This document shows positions 46,560-56,181 of a stretch of 64,000 bases of DNA, piece by piece (positions within the stretch are counted from its first letter, which is position 1; the number at the start of each line of letters is the position of its first letter). The translations under genes were made by a program, and so were the position numbers. The notes under the pieces were generated by a model. That model made no database searches. It had not been told where the DNA came from and saw nothing but the letters and a program-made list of their open reading frames with translations. The stretch spans positions 1 to 64,000 of the forward strand of contig JAISJN010000010.1 in the NCBI GenBank assembly GCA_031261505.1, in the 5' to 3' direction. Origin of the DNA: Clostridioides sp. (lineage in GTDB: Bacteria; Bacillota; Clostridia; Peptostreptococcales; Peptostreptococcaceae).

Positions 46560-47750
46560 ATGATATTAAAATCAGTAAAAATGAAAAACTTCCTATCGTA
46601 TAAAGATGAAACCCTGTTTACAATGGAAGCGACAGAGGACGATGAATACGATGAATTAAACACGTTTGAGGACAAGACTGGAAAATATTTAAAAAGCACC
46701 TTGATATTTGGAGCAAATGCTTCAGGCAAGACTAATCTGATCAACGCAATAGATTTTCTAAAGGAAGCAATAAATACGTCAATACTAGCCAATAACTCGT
46801 TAAAACACCTAGAACCTTTCAAATTTGATAAAAAGAACACAACAGAGCCGATAACTTTAGAGATATCTGTGATAATAGATGAAGATGAATACAGATATGG
46901 ATTCGCAGTTCTGGATAACGCTGTGATCAGGGAATGGTTTCTCAAAAACGAGGATAGATTGTTTGAGAGGATATCGCCGAGTTGGGAGGATATAGAAGTA
47001 TTTGAGGAGTTTAATGAAGCGGAGCCTATAAAAAGATTTACGAGAAAAAATGCCTTATTTATATCTACTACAAGTGCGTTAAACGAGTTGATTTCAATGA
47101 AATTTGTAGCTGAGATCACAGGAGGAATAAATATACTAAGAAAAAATAAAGATTTGGATCAAATTAAAGATACTATGGAGTATATGGAGAAAAATCCTAG
47201 CGTAAAAAATAGTATTTTGGAGTACTTGAAAAAGACGGATACAGGAATAGAAGGATTAGATTGCGAAGAAATGAATACAATACACAATGTGTATGATAAT
47301 TCTAAAAAGGTGGATGAAATAAGACTCTCATTTATGAAATACCAGTCTAGTGGTGTTAAGAAACTCTTTATTATGCTTGGACCGATATTTAAGACCTTGA
47401 GCGATGGAAGTGTACTGTTGATAGATGAAATAGACTCTAGGCTACACCCGTCAATAGTGAGGATGATATTGTCGATGTATAATTCCATAGATTTAAATCC
47501 AAAGAAGGCACAACTTATATGTAGTACCCATGATGTATTGCTTTTAGATGGAGATATAAGAAGCGATCAGGTTTGGTTCACTGAAAAGAATAAATACGGT
47601 GCTACAGAGTTGTACTCACTCGCTGATTTTGAGGGAATAGATAAGAAGGACTCAATTTTAAAAAGCTATTTACTTGGTATTTATGGAGCGGTACCAAAAA
47701 GGATATATCTTTCAGACATGAATATGGAAAGAGGTCAGGGTGATGTCTAG
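46560..47750 (+). CDS. AAA15/RloA-like ATPase of a defence pair
   Basis: This 396-residue protein is an ABC/OLD-type ATPase of the AAA15 group. It starts MILKSVKMKNFLSYKDETLF, with Walker A FGANASGKTNL (Lys57), the signature-like YQSSGVKKLFIML, Walker B SVLLIDEIDSRLHP and the His switch in ICSTHDVLLL. Unlike full OLD proteins it has no Toprim domain; that role could fall to the overlapping RloB-like gene. AAGGAAGGTG precedes the ATG. AAA15 plus Toprim-like pairs (RloAB, PARIS, and relatives) act against phages in several bacteria. Confidence 0.85.
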   Translation: MILKSVKMKNFLSYKDETLFTMEATEDDEYDELNTFEDKTGKYLKSTLIFGANASGKTNLINAIDFLKEAINTSILANNSLKHLEPFKFDKKNTTEPITLEISVIIDEDEYRYGFAVLDNAVIREWFLKNEDRLFERISPSWEDIEVFEEFNEAEPIKRFTRKNALFISTTSALNELISMKFVAEITGGINILRKNKDLDQIKDTMEYMEKNPSVKNSILEYLKKTDTGIEGLDCEEMNTIHNVYDNSKKVDEIRLSFMKYQSSGVKKLFIMLGPIFKTLSDGSVLLIDEIDSRLHPSIVRMILSMYNSIDLNPKKAQLICSTHDVLLLDGDIRSDQVWFTEKNKYGATELYSLADFEGIDKKDSILKSYLLGIYGAVPKRIYLSDMNMERGQGDV

Positions 47751-48324
47751 AAACAGAAGCAGCAAGAAAAAGAGAAAACTTCAGAATAAAATTCTAATAG
47801 TGTGCGGAGGTACTACAGAGGAAAATTATTTCGAAAATTTCAAGAAAGGTTTGGCAGATGTATCTATAGTAGTAGAGAATAATCCAAAGTCACCTAGAAG
47901 GATAGTGGAGTCTGCGATAAAATCAATGCAAAACACCCATTATATACATGTGTGGTGTGTTTTCGATAAGGATGATTTCGTTGATTTTGATGGAGCTATA
48001 AAGCAGGCTAACAAAAATGGAATCAATGTGGCGTTTTCAAATCAAGCCTTTGAGCTGTGGTTTCTATGTCACTATATGTATATAGATGGTAAAATGAATA
48101 GAAATGCTTATTATAGCCAATTGTCTAGATATATGAAGGTGCGCTATCACAAGACCAAGATAAACCACTACGATTTGCTAAACGACAATATTCACGTTGC
48201 AATCAACAATGCTAAGATAGCCCACCAAAAGCATATGCTAAGCGATGATAAGGACCCTTCTAAATGGGAATCTTGCACGACTGTATACCAATTGGTGGAA
48301 CAATTATTGGAGTGGAGAAATTGA
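47743..48324 (+). CDS. RloB-like Toprim-fold protein, partner of the AAA15 ATPase
   Basis: This 193-residue protein is basic at the start (MSRNRSSKKKRKLQNK), then ILIVCGGTTEENYFENFK, the RloB signature with the Toprim-type Glu. VWCVFDKDDFVDF (DxD-like) and AFSNQAFELWFLCHY follow. It overlaps the ATPase gene by eight bases, and the ATG at 47743 follows a GAGG inside it. The family is a predicted RNA/DNA nuclease effector activated by its ATPase. There is no restriction enzyme next to it here, so it is a stand-alone pair. Confidence 0.83.
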   Translation: MSRNRSSKKKRKLQNKILIVCGGTTEENYFENFKKGLADVSIVVENNPKSPRRIVESAIKSMQNTHYIHVWCVFDKDDFVDFDGAIKQANKNGINVAFSNQAFELWFLCHYMYIDGKMNRNAYYSQLSRYMKVRYHKTKINHYDLLNDNIHVAINNAKIAHQKHMLSDDKDPSKWESCTTVYQLVEQLLEWRN

Positions 48325-48380
48325 TTGAAGTTCTTGTTTAAAAGTCACCTACTTGTCACATTAGGATTATATAATGAAGT

Positions 48381-48475
48381 AACAACATGGGAAGAATGTC
48401 CCGACGATAGAGGGGGAAGGGTTTCTCATTTCGGCGAAGATTGAATACTCCACTGAAAACGTTGAACAATCATTA
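48381..48475 (+). repeat. Dispersed two-hairpin repeat, decayed copy
   Basis: GGGAAGAATGTCCC, ATAGAGGGGGAAGGG, TTTCTCATTTCGG and ACTGAAAACGTTGAACAATC retain the order of the family. It is followed by a second, better copy about 55 bp later. Confidence 0.6.
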
Positions 48476-48476
48476 C

Positions 48477-48523
48477 GGAAGATACGCTTGCCTGTAGAGG
48501 GAGTGTTATCTTCCTTATTTTTA
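48477..48523 (+). terminator. Probable terminator after the RloB-like gene
   Basis: GGAAGATA pairs with TATCTTCC across a 22-nt loop, followed by TTATTTTT. It lies 150 bp past the gene, between two repeat copies. Confidence 0.6.
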
Positions 48524-48532
48524 GATAATAAT

Positions 48533-48690
48533 AAAACTTGAGATAAATGCACCTTTATAGGTTGCGGGCATAAATCTCATTTCAGTGGCGGTTGAAATCC
48601 AGCAGAGGTACTAGCCAGAAGAGGTACTAGTCAGTATAAGTACTAGCCAGCACAAGCACTAGCCAGCACAAGCAATTAGCATTTAAAAAT
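48533..48690 (+). repeat. Dispersed two-hairpin repeat interrupted by a tandem repeat
   Basis: The left part is intact (ACTTGAGATAAATG, CACCTTTATAGGTTGCGGG, CATAAATCTCATTTCAGTGG, GGTTGAAATCC). Just where the second arm of hairpin 2 should follow, five 16-nt units occupy 48601-48680. The copy ends with GCATTTAAA. Confidence 0.72.
48601..48680 (+). repeat. Five tandem 16-nt units
   Basis: Units start at 48601, 48617, 48633, 48649 and 48665 and follow AGCACAAGCACTAGCC, with one to several changes each. All are exactly 16 nt long. They interrupt a dispersed repeat upstream of the yfhO remnant. Confidence 0.85.
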
Positions 48691-48715
48691 ATTGAGAATT
48701 GAGGTGTAAGGTCAT

Positions 48716-50536
48716 TTGAAGCGAATAATAAATGACAAAATAAAAAATTATAAAATAAAAAATAATGCTGGCAATAGATTAATTGTTGAGTTTGGAGTGA
48801 TCTTGCTATTTATATCTATAGCGATTCTATGCAATGCTCAAGCCTTGTTCAAAAATTCATTCTATTTTACATACGGCATGGATAATGCAGTACAGCTTAC
48901 GTATTTCGTTCCATTTATCGAGAGGTGTATTTCTAGGGGAAATTTATTCTGGTCTTGGAGTTATTGACTTGGTGGAAACGTGCTCGGTGAGCTTTCATAT
49001 TACTACACGACTAGTCCGTTTTTCTATTTGAATTTCGATTTAAAATCGATACTTCACGTCGGAAATTCGCTGTTTGTCAGTTTGAGGTTTAGGTTGTACC
49101 TGATTGTATTTAAGCAGGCGTTTACGATGTATTTGATGTATAAACTTATGAGATATGAAAAGAAGAGCGTAGAACTGTCGGTTGTTTCAGCCATGGCATA
49201 CGGGTTGTCGATATTTTTCATGACATTTGCCAATAAATCGTTGTATGAATAGTTCCAGATGGCATGACAAATAATGAAAAGTTTATGAATTATATCAAGA
49301 AGCTGTTCCAGTTTGGCATGAAGATTTTAATTTCAATAGGAATTGGAATGGTATTGTTTTTACCTTCCGTTATGGCGATTCTAATATTTGTGGCAATAGT
49401 CTACAGTATTAGGATAAACGGAAATGAAATTCTTTTAGTAAAATACGCAGTCTTTGGAGGGGTATATTTATTTGGATTCCTATCGCTATTATCTCTGGTA
49501 GTATACAAGAACTCTAGAAGTGGAGGAATGTCTCTCCAAGTAGGTATATAGGATTTGACGACAGATTCTTTTTAGAAAGTGCATTAGGTGTAAAATATAA
49601 ATTGCTCTACAACGACGATAATCTGCCGTACGGATACAGGGTTTCAAAGCAGATAGGAAAGTATAAATTACTTAAAAACGACAAGATAGCTGGATTTGAT
49701 TTATTTTACGATAACTATGACGATGTTAAAGAGCTTGATAAGATGAACTACGCTGAAAAAGACGCTTCGATTTTGAACACAGCTTATATAGAGCATCCAG
49801 TAAAGGGCGTTGAAAAAACGATAAGAAACTCAATACATTGGACAGTGATACGATAGATTTAGACAATATGAAGATGAAGAATATGGCATATGAAGGTGGA
49901 AATATAAAGGCTGGATCCAATGCTAGTATAGAAATAAAGGTACCAGAGAAATATAGAAAGACGAATGCAGAATTACTTCTCATAGCAGATTTAGAGTCTA
50001 AGGGGAACAAGAAGTTCATAATAGATGTAAATTCTAAGAACACGACTAGAGAGGGTGTAGGATATATCTGGGATTATCCGATGAAGGACTACGCATTTAA
50101 AATAAATGGTGGAACTGAGAATATAAGGATAGGGCTTACTAAGGGGGAGTACAAGGTAAAAAATATACGCCTTATAAGCAGCTCATATGAAAAGTACGAT
50201 GAATGGATCGAAAAGTTAAATAAATACAATCTCGAAAATCTGTATATACAGAACGGTTTTGTTTCAGGTGATATAGAGATTGGTGAAGATGGAACACTAG
50301 CGTTAAATATTCCGTACTCAAATGGATGGACAGCTAAGTTAAACGGCGAAAAAGCAGAGACTATTAGGGTGAACAAATTGTTTACAGTGCTTAAATTAGA
50401 GAAGGGCAGATATCACGTAGAGTTTAAATACGTTAGTCCGGGATTCAAAACTGGAGCGGTGATAACTGTAGTTTCTTTGGTAATATCAGTATTTTGGTGG
50501 ATTTTATTTAGAAAAAGAGCCAAAATCTATAAATAA
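48716..50536 (+). pseudogene. YfhO-family membrane protein, multiply disrupted
   Basis: Pieces of one large YfhO-like multi-spanning protein appear in order. The first (from TTG 48716) runs to a TGA at 48965, after which the same frame continues LGGNVLGELSYYYTTSPFFY; homologues have Gly at the stop, so GGA became TGA. The next stop is at 49250. A shifted frame runs 49264-49551 and lacks many helices. The periplasmic part (GFDDRFFLESALGVKYKLL) reads to 49856, and a last frame reaches 50536, ending in a membrane helix. Large internal deletions are also evident, as homologues are about 850 residues. YfhO helps glycosylate lipoteichoic acid in some Firmicutes. Confidence 0.82.
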
Positions 50537-50549
50537 TTTAAATAAAAGC

Positions 50550-50581
50550 TTGAAATTTTGCTGAAAAACCTGTATTATAAT
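50550..50581 (+). promoter_or_regulatory. Possible tRNA promoter
   Basis: TTGAAA at 50550 and TATAAT at 50576 are separated by 20 bases, slightly long for a sigma-70-type promoter. They are just upstream of the tRNA gene. Confidence 0.4.
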
Positions 50582-50591
50582 TAGTGGAGAT

Positions 50592-50677
50592 GCAGGTGTG
50601 GTGGAACGGCAGACACGCTATCTTGAGGGGGTAGTGAGAGAATTCTCGTGCGGGTTCAAATCCCGCCACCTGCACCA
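50592..50677 (+). tRNA. tRNA-Leu (anticodon GAG)
   Basis: The acceptor stem GCAGGTG pairs with CACCTGC, followed by A and an encoded CCA. The anticodon arm CTATC/GGTAG holds the 7-nt loop TTGAGGG, giving anticodon GAG (codons CUC/CUU). A long variable arm (GTGAGAGAATTCTCGT) shows a class II tRNA, and the T-arm has GGTTCAAATCC. A terminator follows. Confidence 0.96.
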
Positions 50678-50695
50678 TTTATTAATTAGCAGCTT

Positions 50696-50734
50696 AAACG
50701 CGTATAATTCTAATTTGAATTTACGCGTTTTTTT
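50696..50734 (+). terminator. Terminator after the tRNA gene
   Basis: AAACGCGTATAATTC pairs with GAATTTACGCGTTT with one bulged base, followed by a run of seven T's. Confidence 0.88.
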
Positions 50735-50767
50735 GTGCGAATAATAGGAATCAGAAGGAGAGTTTAA

Positions 50768-51265
50768 ATGGAATTTTACATGAAGTTACCCCGTAACAAA
50801 AGAGAATTTGCATTATTTATGGCAATAGTTTCGATTTTATCTGTCAATATAATCGCACCGGTTATCACAGGATTTGAAGTGGGGTTCAAATTGAGCGTGT
50901 GGTACGATGTTTTAAGAGTAATACCTTTTATCTGGGTATGTGTAATTGCTTTGGTGTTGATTACATACAAACCAGCTGAATGGCTTACAAGTAAAATTGT
51001 AGACAAGGATGATAGTTTCAATTCGCATATAACAATAAATATTATGTGTACTGTTTTACTGATGTCAGTAGTTCTTACAGTTGTTGGAACATGGATTGGC
51101 AGCCGTCAAATCAGTATGGAACCGATTAGATTTTTCTTCTATAAATGGCCACGTAACTTTGCTATTTCTTTTGCAGTAGAGGCGTTGATCGCTCAACCTA
51201 TCGCTAGGTTTGTATTATACAAACTACACCAGATGAGTGATTTCCAAGGTGAGTCTGTTAACTAG
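50768..51265 (+). CDS. DUF2798-type membrane protein
   Basis: This 165-residue protein has four hydrophobic helices in two similar halves: KLPRNKREFALFMAIVSIL and KWPRNFAISFAVEALIAQP. The repeated (K/W)PRN(K/F)-hydrophobic pattern is that of DUF2798, of unknown function. GAAGGAG precedes the ATG. A terminator follows, so it is monocistronic. Confidence 0.8.
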   Translation: MEFYMKLPRNKREFALFMAIVSILSVNIIAPVITGFEVGFKLSVWYDVLRVIPFIWVCVIALVLITYKPAEWLTSKIVDKDDSFNSHITINIMCTVLLMSVVLTVVGTWIGSRQISMEPIRFFFYKWPRNFAISFAVEALIAQPIARFVLYKLHQMSDFQGESVN

Positions 51266-51301
51266 AGAGCTCGAACTTGGTATTGATAGCTATGTAAAAT
51301 A

Positions 51302-51347
51302 AGAACCGTCGACCGCCTTTGTATGAGGGCAGTAGACGGTTCTCATT
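51302..51347 (+). terminator. Terminator after the DUF2798 gene
   Basis: AGAACCGTC and GACGGTTCT form the base of a 19-nt arm pair with two mismatches, followed by CATTTTAG. The next 215 bp to the acetyltransferase start carry no gene. Confidence 0.75.
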
Positions 51348-51563
51348 TTAGTTTAGAAAAATATAAAAATGAAGATCAAATCAGGCACTACACAATCAGA
51401 ATTTAAGTTAATGATAAAAAGGAAGTAATTTGTTTGAATTTAATGAAAACATGGAGTATACTGAAGGTGTGAAGTGAGAGATACACCCTAAAAACGGGCA
51501 GACTAGCATCTTAAGTATGTGTTATCTAAAGTAAATCAATATTAATTTGAAAGAAGGGGTAAG

Positions 51564-52133
51564 ATGAGAAAATATTTCAGAAAATTAGTAGGGGAAAGAG
51601 TTTATCTATCTCCACAAAATCTTGAAGACGCCGAACTGTATACAAAATGGATAAACGATTTAAAAGTCACTGATTGGATAAATAGATCCAGTCAACTTAC
51701 ATCAAAAGAGCGAGAAATTACGTGGATGGGTGACTCTGATAAAAATAATGAGTATAATTTTACAATGTGTAGGTTAGTAGATGATGTACCAATGGGGTGT
51801 CTAGATCTCAGATGTATAAATACAGTTTCAAGGACGGCTACAGTTGGGATATTTATAGGTGATGAGGAAAATAGAAACAGCGGATACGGAACTGAGGCGC
51901 TTGGAATTTTGGTGGAATTTGGATTTAACTATTTAAATCTAAACAATATAATGCTAGAAGTAAATTTATGTAACGAGAGAGCTCAAAAGTCATACGAGAA
52001 GATAGGATTTAAAGAATTTGGAAGAAGGCATCAGTCAATTTTTGTTTGTGGTGAATACTATGATTCAGTATATATGGAAATACTTAGGAAAGATTATAAG
52101 GGTGATTGGATAAAGAATTCACCATTTAAATAA
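51564..52133 (+). CDS. GNAT acetyltransferase (RimJ/RimL-like)
   Basis: This 189-residue protein belongs to the RimJ/RimL group, with VYLSPQNLEDAELYTKWIND at the start. The acetyl-CoA site is GIFIGDEENRNSGYGTEALG (about residues 92-111), followed by NNIMLEVNLCNERAQKSYEKIGF. It probably acetylates a protein N-terminus or an amine such as an antibiotic or spermidine; the target is not known. GAAGGGG precedes the ATG. Confidence 0.87.
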   Translation: MRKYFRKLVGERVYLSPQNLEDAELYTKWINDLKVTDWINRSSQLTSKEREITWMGDSDKNNEYNFTMCRLVDDVPMGCLDLRCINTVSRTATVGIFIGDEENRNSGYGTEALGILVEFGFNYLNLNNIMLEVNLCNERAQKSYEKIGFKEFGRRHQSIFVCGEYYDSVYMEILRKDYKGDWIKNSPFK

Positions 52134-52139
52134 GAATTA

Positions 52140-52230
52140 TAACTTGAGATAAATGTCCTCCACCTATAAGCTGGAGGACATAACTACGATTTGAGTAGGT
52201 TAAGTATTCTACCATTCAATTGGCATTTAA
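52140..52230 (+). repeat. Dispersed two-hairpin repeat, diverged copy
   Basis: TAACTTGAGATAAATGT and a new hairpin 1 (TCCTCCACC...GGTGGA-like pairing as TCCTCCA/TGGAGGA) are clear, followed by CATAACTACGATTTGAG and TTCAATTGGCATTTAA. The changes in both arms of hairpin 1 compensate each other. Confidence 0.72.
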
Positions 52231-52788
52231 TCTATTTTAAAACGACAATTTCTTTTACATTCTGCAATACACTACTTTCAATGTTTTGACTATAAACAAT
52301 TAAAAAATATATCGGAAATCGATTTTTTGCATAAAATAAATAGTTTATATAAATAAAAAAAATAAACAGCCTTTTTTATTTAACTATTGTTAAAAAGACT
52401 GCAAATGTAGTATAATTAAATAGCGTATACAAAAAGGGCGAAAGTTAATACTGGAAAACGTTTAACAATCAAATGAAAAACGTTAGCACAAAGACTAGGT
52501 CGAGGCTATAATATGTAAGTGAAAGCAAGAACAATTTTCAAAATTGAAGATAATTTTTGTGAAATTAAATAAAAAATTGTCAAATAGATTGAAAAATTTT
52601 CAAAATTATATTATTATAGTACAAAGACATATTATTCGAGAAGTGAATAATTTAACGACATAGTTTATTCTAGAGAAATCGTTTTCGCTTCTTAAAACGT
52701 TCATTTAATAAATCAAGCTATCATATACTGTAATGTTAGGCGATTTATAAAAAATGAAATTTATTATATTTGCAAAGGTGGTGATATT
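52231..52788 (+). promoter_or_regulatory. Noncoding region upstream of the V-ATPase operon
   Basis: This AT-rich region of over 550 bp has no credible gene. It carries repeated TTTTCAAAATT stretches and several TATAAT-like boxes, e.g. AGTATAATTAAA near 52410 and TATTATTATAG near 52612. It should hold the operon promoter and a long untranslated leader; no known riboswitch class was recognised. Confidence 0.5.
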
Positions 52789-53115
52789 TTGGCAGTAGAA
52801 GCTCTTGAAAAAATACAGCAAGCTGAATCCAATGCAAAATCAATTGTGGATGACGCTATGGACCAAAGCAGAAAAATACTTAGTCAAGCAGAAACCAAAG
52901 CAAATCAAGAATATCAGAAAATTGTTGACCAAGCTAAGGAAGAAGCAGTAGGAATTAGGAATGATGCTACAAACAGAGGTAACCTTCAGTCACAACCAAT
53001 AATAGCAAAAGGAGAAAAAGAGGTGGAGGCAATTCTGAGTACCTCTGGAGAAAAAATCGATCAAGCAGTGAAATTAGTAATCGAGAGGATAGTGAAGTTC
53101 AATGGCAATAGTTAA
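52789..53115 (+). CDS. ntpF: V-type ATPase peripheral stalk subunit G/H
   Basis: This 108-residue protein is almost entirely a charged, heptad-rich coiled coil (AVEALEKIQQAESNAKSIVD then IVDQAKEEAVGIRNDATN), as expected for the stalk partner of subunit E. The start is TTG, with AAAGGTGGTG upstream. It overlaps the ntpI gene by 14 bases, and in order and size matches the first gene of V-ATPase operons in Firmicutes. Confidence 0.82.
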   Translation: MAVEALEKIQQAESNAKSIVDDAMDQSRKILSQAETKANQEYQKIVDQAKEEAVGIRNDATNRGNLQSQPIIAKGEKEVEAILSTSGEKIDQAVKLVIERIVKFNGNS

Positions 53116-55063
53116 AATGGATAAGTTTACGCTTTTAGCTTTTGAACAAGAGAAAAAAAATCTTCTTGAAAATCTTCAATCCTTTGGAAATGTTGAGTTT
53201 TCAAATCTCACAGACAGTGAATGGTCACAAGAGTACCAACTTCAAAACGATTCTTCTGCAGAGGAGATATCAAATGTTGAAGGAGAACTTTCTAAGTGCA
53301 GATACATTATTGAAAATTTATCAAAGTTCGAAGAAAAGCCTGGGATGTTAAAAGGTCTCAAGGAAGGAAGAAAAAGCTATAGCTACGAAGAACTAAAAAA
53401 CATAGCAACTGGGTCAAACTACCAAGAAGAATATTCAACACTCAAGGATTTAGAAAATCAAATCAGTATAAACAACAGCGATATATCTAAGTTCAAGACT
53501 GGTATAGAAGATTTGCTTCATTGGCAAGAACTGGATGTTTCAGTTGAAAATTTGAGAACGCTTTCACACGCGAGGGCAATCTTGGGTGAAATTCCAAATG
53601 AAAACATAGATTCATTTAGAGCTGAAATTGATAGCACAACACAGAATTACTATCTCGAGGTAGTGAATTCAGAGACAAAGTATTCGTACTTGCTATTGTG
53701 TATAGACAATTACGATAGAGAAGCGGTACAGGAGGTTCTAAAGAACCAAAATGTCAAGGTTTGTGAATTGTCAGTAGATGGAGTTCCTTCAGTAGAAATG
53801 AAGGGATTCAAAGAAAAGATAGAACTTAAGGTTTCAGAAAATAATTTAATTGAAGAAAAGATAAGAGCACACAGTGATAAATTGGATGAGTACAAGGCGG
53901 TTTACGAGTACTACAGTTTTGAATCTCATCGTTTGAACTCTACTAAGAATTTTTTAAAGAGTGAAAAAGTCGTAACAATTCAGGGGTACTACCCTAGCAA
54001 CTTAAAGGAAGAGTTTGTTTCCTTGCTAGATAAAACCCTAGGTGAAGATTACTACCTTGAAACAGAAGAGGCAGACGGAGATGACACTCCAGTTAAACTT
54101 CACAACAATGCAGTATATGAAGCATTTGAGCCTATTACAGAGATGTATAGTACTCCGATGTACAAGGAAATTGATCCAACGCCTTTATTTGCACCATTTT
54201 ATATAATATTCTTTGGAATGATGCTTTCAGATTTGGCTTATGGATTACTACTCATGTTGGGTACAGCAATAGCGCTAAAGGCATTTAATTTAGATGAAAG
54301 TATGAAGAGATCTATGAAGATGTTCTTCTTCTGTGGTATATCGACATCTGTCTGGGGCCTTCTATATGGAAGTTTCTTTGGAGATATGATACCGATTCCA
54401 GCACTTTGGATGTATCCTGACAAAAACGTTGCAACGCTAATGATGGCGTCTATAGTGATGGGATTCATACATATATACATCGGTATTGGTATAAAGGGAT
54501 ATATGCACCTTAGGGATAAAAACTACTTCGGGTTTGTGGCAGACGTGTTAGTCTGGTATATAACACTTACAGGAGCAGTGCTTTGGTTAGGTGGAGCATT
54601 TATGGATTTAGGATCAATGGGAATACCAGCAGTAGTTCCAGTTATAGCAAAATGGGCGACTATTGTAGGAATGATTGGGATTGTTTTCACAAATGGTGGA
54701 GACGCAAAGAGCATTGGTGGAAAGATAGGAAGTGGTATTTATGCGCTATATGGAATCACAGGATATATAGGGGATTTCGTATCTTACACAAGGCTAGCAG
54801 CACTTGGACTTGCGACAGGATTCTTGTCTTTGGCGTTCAATATCATAGTAAGAATGGTTGGTGGAAGTTGGTACACAATGATATTTGCAGTGATCATATT
54901 CATAGGTGCACATATATTTAATATGTTCATAAATGCGCTTGGATCTTATGTTCACGCATGTAGACTTCAATATCTTGAGTACTTCGGTAAGTTCTACGAA
55001 GGTGGGGGTTCAGCTTTCAAACCTTTGGAATATAATTCTAAATACTTTAAAATCGTAAAATAG
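53102..55063 (+). CDS. ntpI: V-type ATPase subunit I (a)
   Basis: This 653-residue protein has a long soluble N-terminal arm with coiled coil (to about residue 350) and a C-terminal membrane domain with about seven helices. YIIFFGMMLSDLAYGLLL and DFVSYTRLAALGLATGFLSL are family signatures; the Arg in SYTRLAALG is the essential one facing the rotor ring. It forms the ion half-channels. Confidence 0.94.
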   Translation: MAIVKMDKFTLLAFEQEKKNLLENLQSFGNVEFSNLTDSEWSQEYQLQNDSSAEEISNVEGELSKCRYIIENLSKFEEKPGMLKGLKEGRKSYSYEELKNIATGSNYQEEYSTLKDLENQISINNSDISKFKTGIEDLLHWQELDVSVENLRTLSHARAILGEIPNENIDSFRAEIDSTTQNYYLEVVNSETKYSYLLLCIDNYDREAVQEVLKNQNVKVCELSVDGVPSVEMKGFKEKIELKVSENNLIEEKIRAHSDKLDEYKAVYEYYSFESHRLNSTKNFLKSEKVVTIQGYYPSNLKEEFVSLLDKTLGEDYYLETEEADGDDTPVKLHNNAVYEAFEPITEMYSTPMYKEIDPTPLFAPFYIIFFGMMLSDLAYGLLLMLGTAIALKAFNLDESMKRSMKMFFFCGISTSVWGLLYGSFFGDMIPIPALWMYPDKNVATLMMASIVMGFIHIYIGIGIKGYMHLRDKNYFGFVADVLVWYITLTGAVLWLGGAFMDLGSMGIPAVVPVIAKWATIVGMIGIVFTNGGDAKSIGGKIGSGIYALYGITGYIGDFVSYTRLAALGLATGFLSLAFNIIVRMVGGSWYTMIFAVIIFIGAHIFNMFINALGSYVHACRLQYLEYFGKFYEGGGSAFKPLEYNSKYFKIVK

Positions 55064-55552
<489 letters not shown>

Positions 55553-55567
55553 TTAGGAGATGTTCAA

Positions 55568-56167
55568 ATGTCTAATATTGATAATCTAACTGCGAAGATA
55601 GAGTCAGATGCTAATGCGAGGAAAGATGAAATATTACACGAAGCTGAACTAAAGGCCAGTAGAATAATCAATGCGAAAACTGAAGAGGCTTGTAACGAAT
55701 CACAGTTGATTATTAGAAAAGCTGGGTTGGATAGTGGAGTAATACTCGAAAAAGCTATTTCAAAAGCAGAATTAGAGATGAGGAATAAAAAACTCGAAGT
55801 AAAACAAATAATAATTGAAAAGGTTTTCTCAAAGGCTAAGGAAGAATTAGCTAAGATGCCAGCAAAGGATTTTGAAACATTTGTCACAGATTCTATAATG
55901 AATTTAGATATAGATGGAGATGAAGCAATCTTAATCGGTGAAGAAGATATGAAGAAGATATCAGCTGGATATCTAGATACTCTAAACGCTGGACTCAAAT
56001 TAAAAGGTAAATCGGGTGAACTTAAATTTGAAGTCAAGGAAGCTGGAGTAAACGGAGGATTCATATTAAGTAAGAACGGAATAGAAATCAACAATACATT
56101 TGAGGATTTAGTTAATTCCATTAAATACGAAGTCGAGTACGAAATAGGTAAAATATTGTTTAATTAA
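55568..56167 (+). CDS. ntpE: V-type ATPase subunit E
   Basis: This 199-residue stalk protein has an N-terminal coiled coil (residues 1-90, SNIDNLTAKIESDANARKDE, then HEAELKASRIINAKTEEA) and a globular C-terminal half ending GGFILSKNGIEINNTFEDLV. It pairs with the G/H subunit. TTAGGAGA precedes the ATG. Confidence 0.9.
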   Translation: MSNIDNLTAKIESDANARKDEILHEAELKASRIINAKTEEACNESQLIIRKAGLDSGVILEKAISKAELEMRNKKLEVKQIIIEKVFSKAKEELAKMPAKDFETFVTDSIMNLDIDGDEAILIGEEDMKKISAGYLDTLNAGLKLKGKSGELKFEVKEAGVNGGFILSKNGIEINNTFEDLVNSIKYEVEYEIGKILFN

Positions 56168-56181
56168 AGGGGGCATTGACA

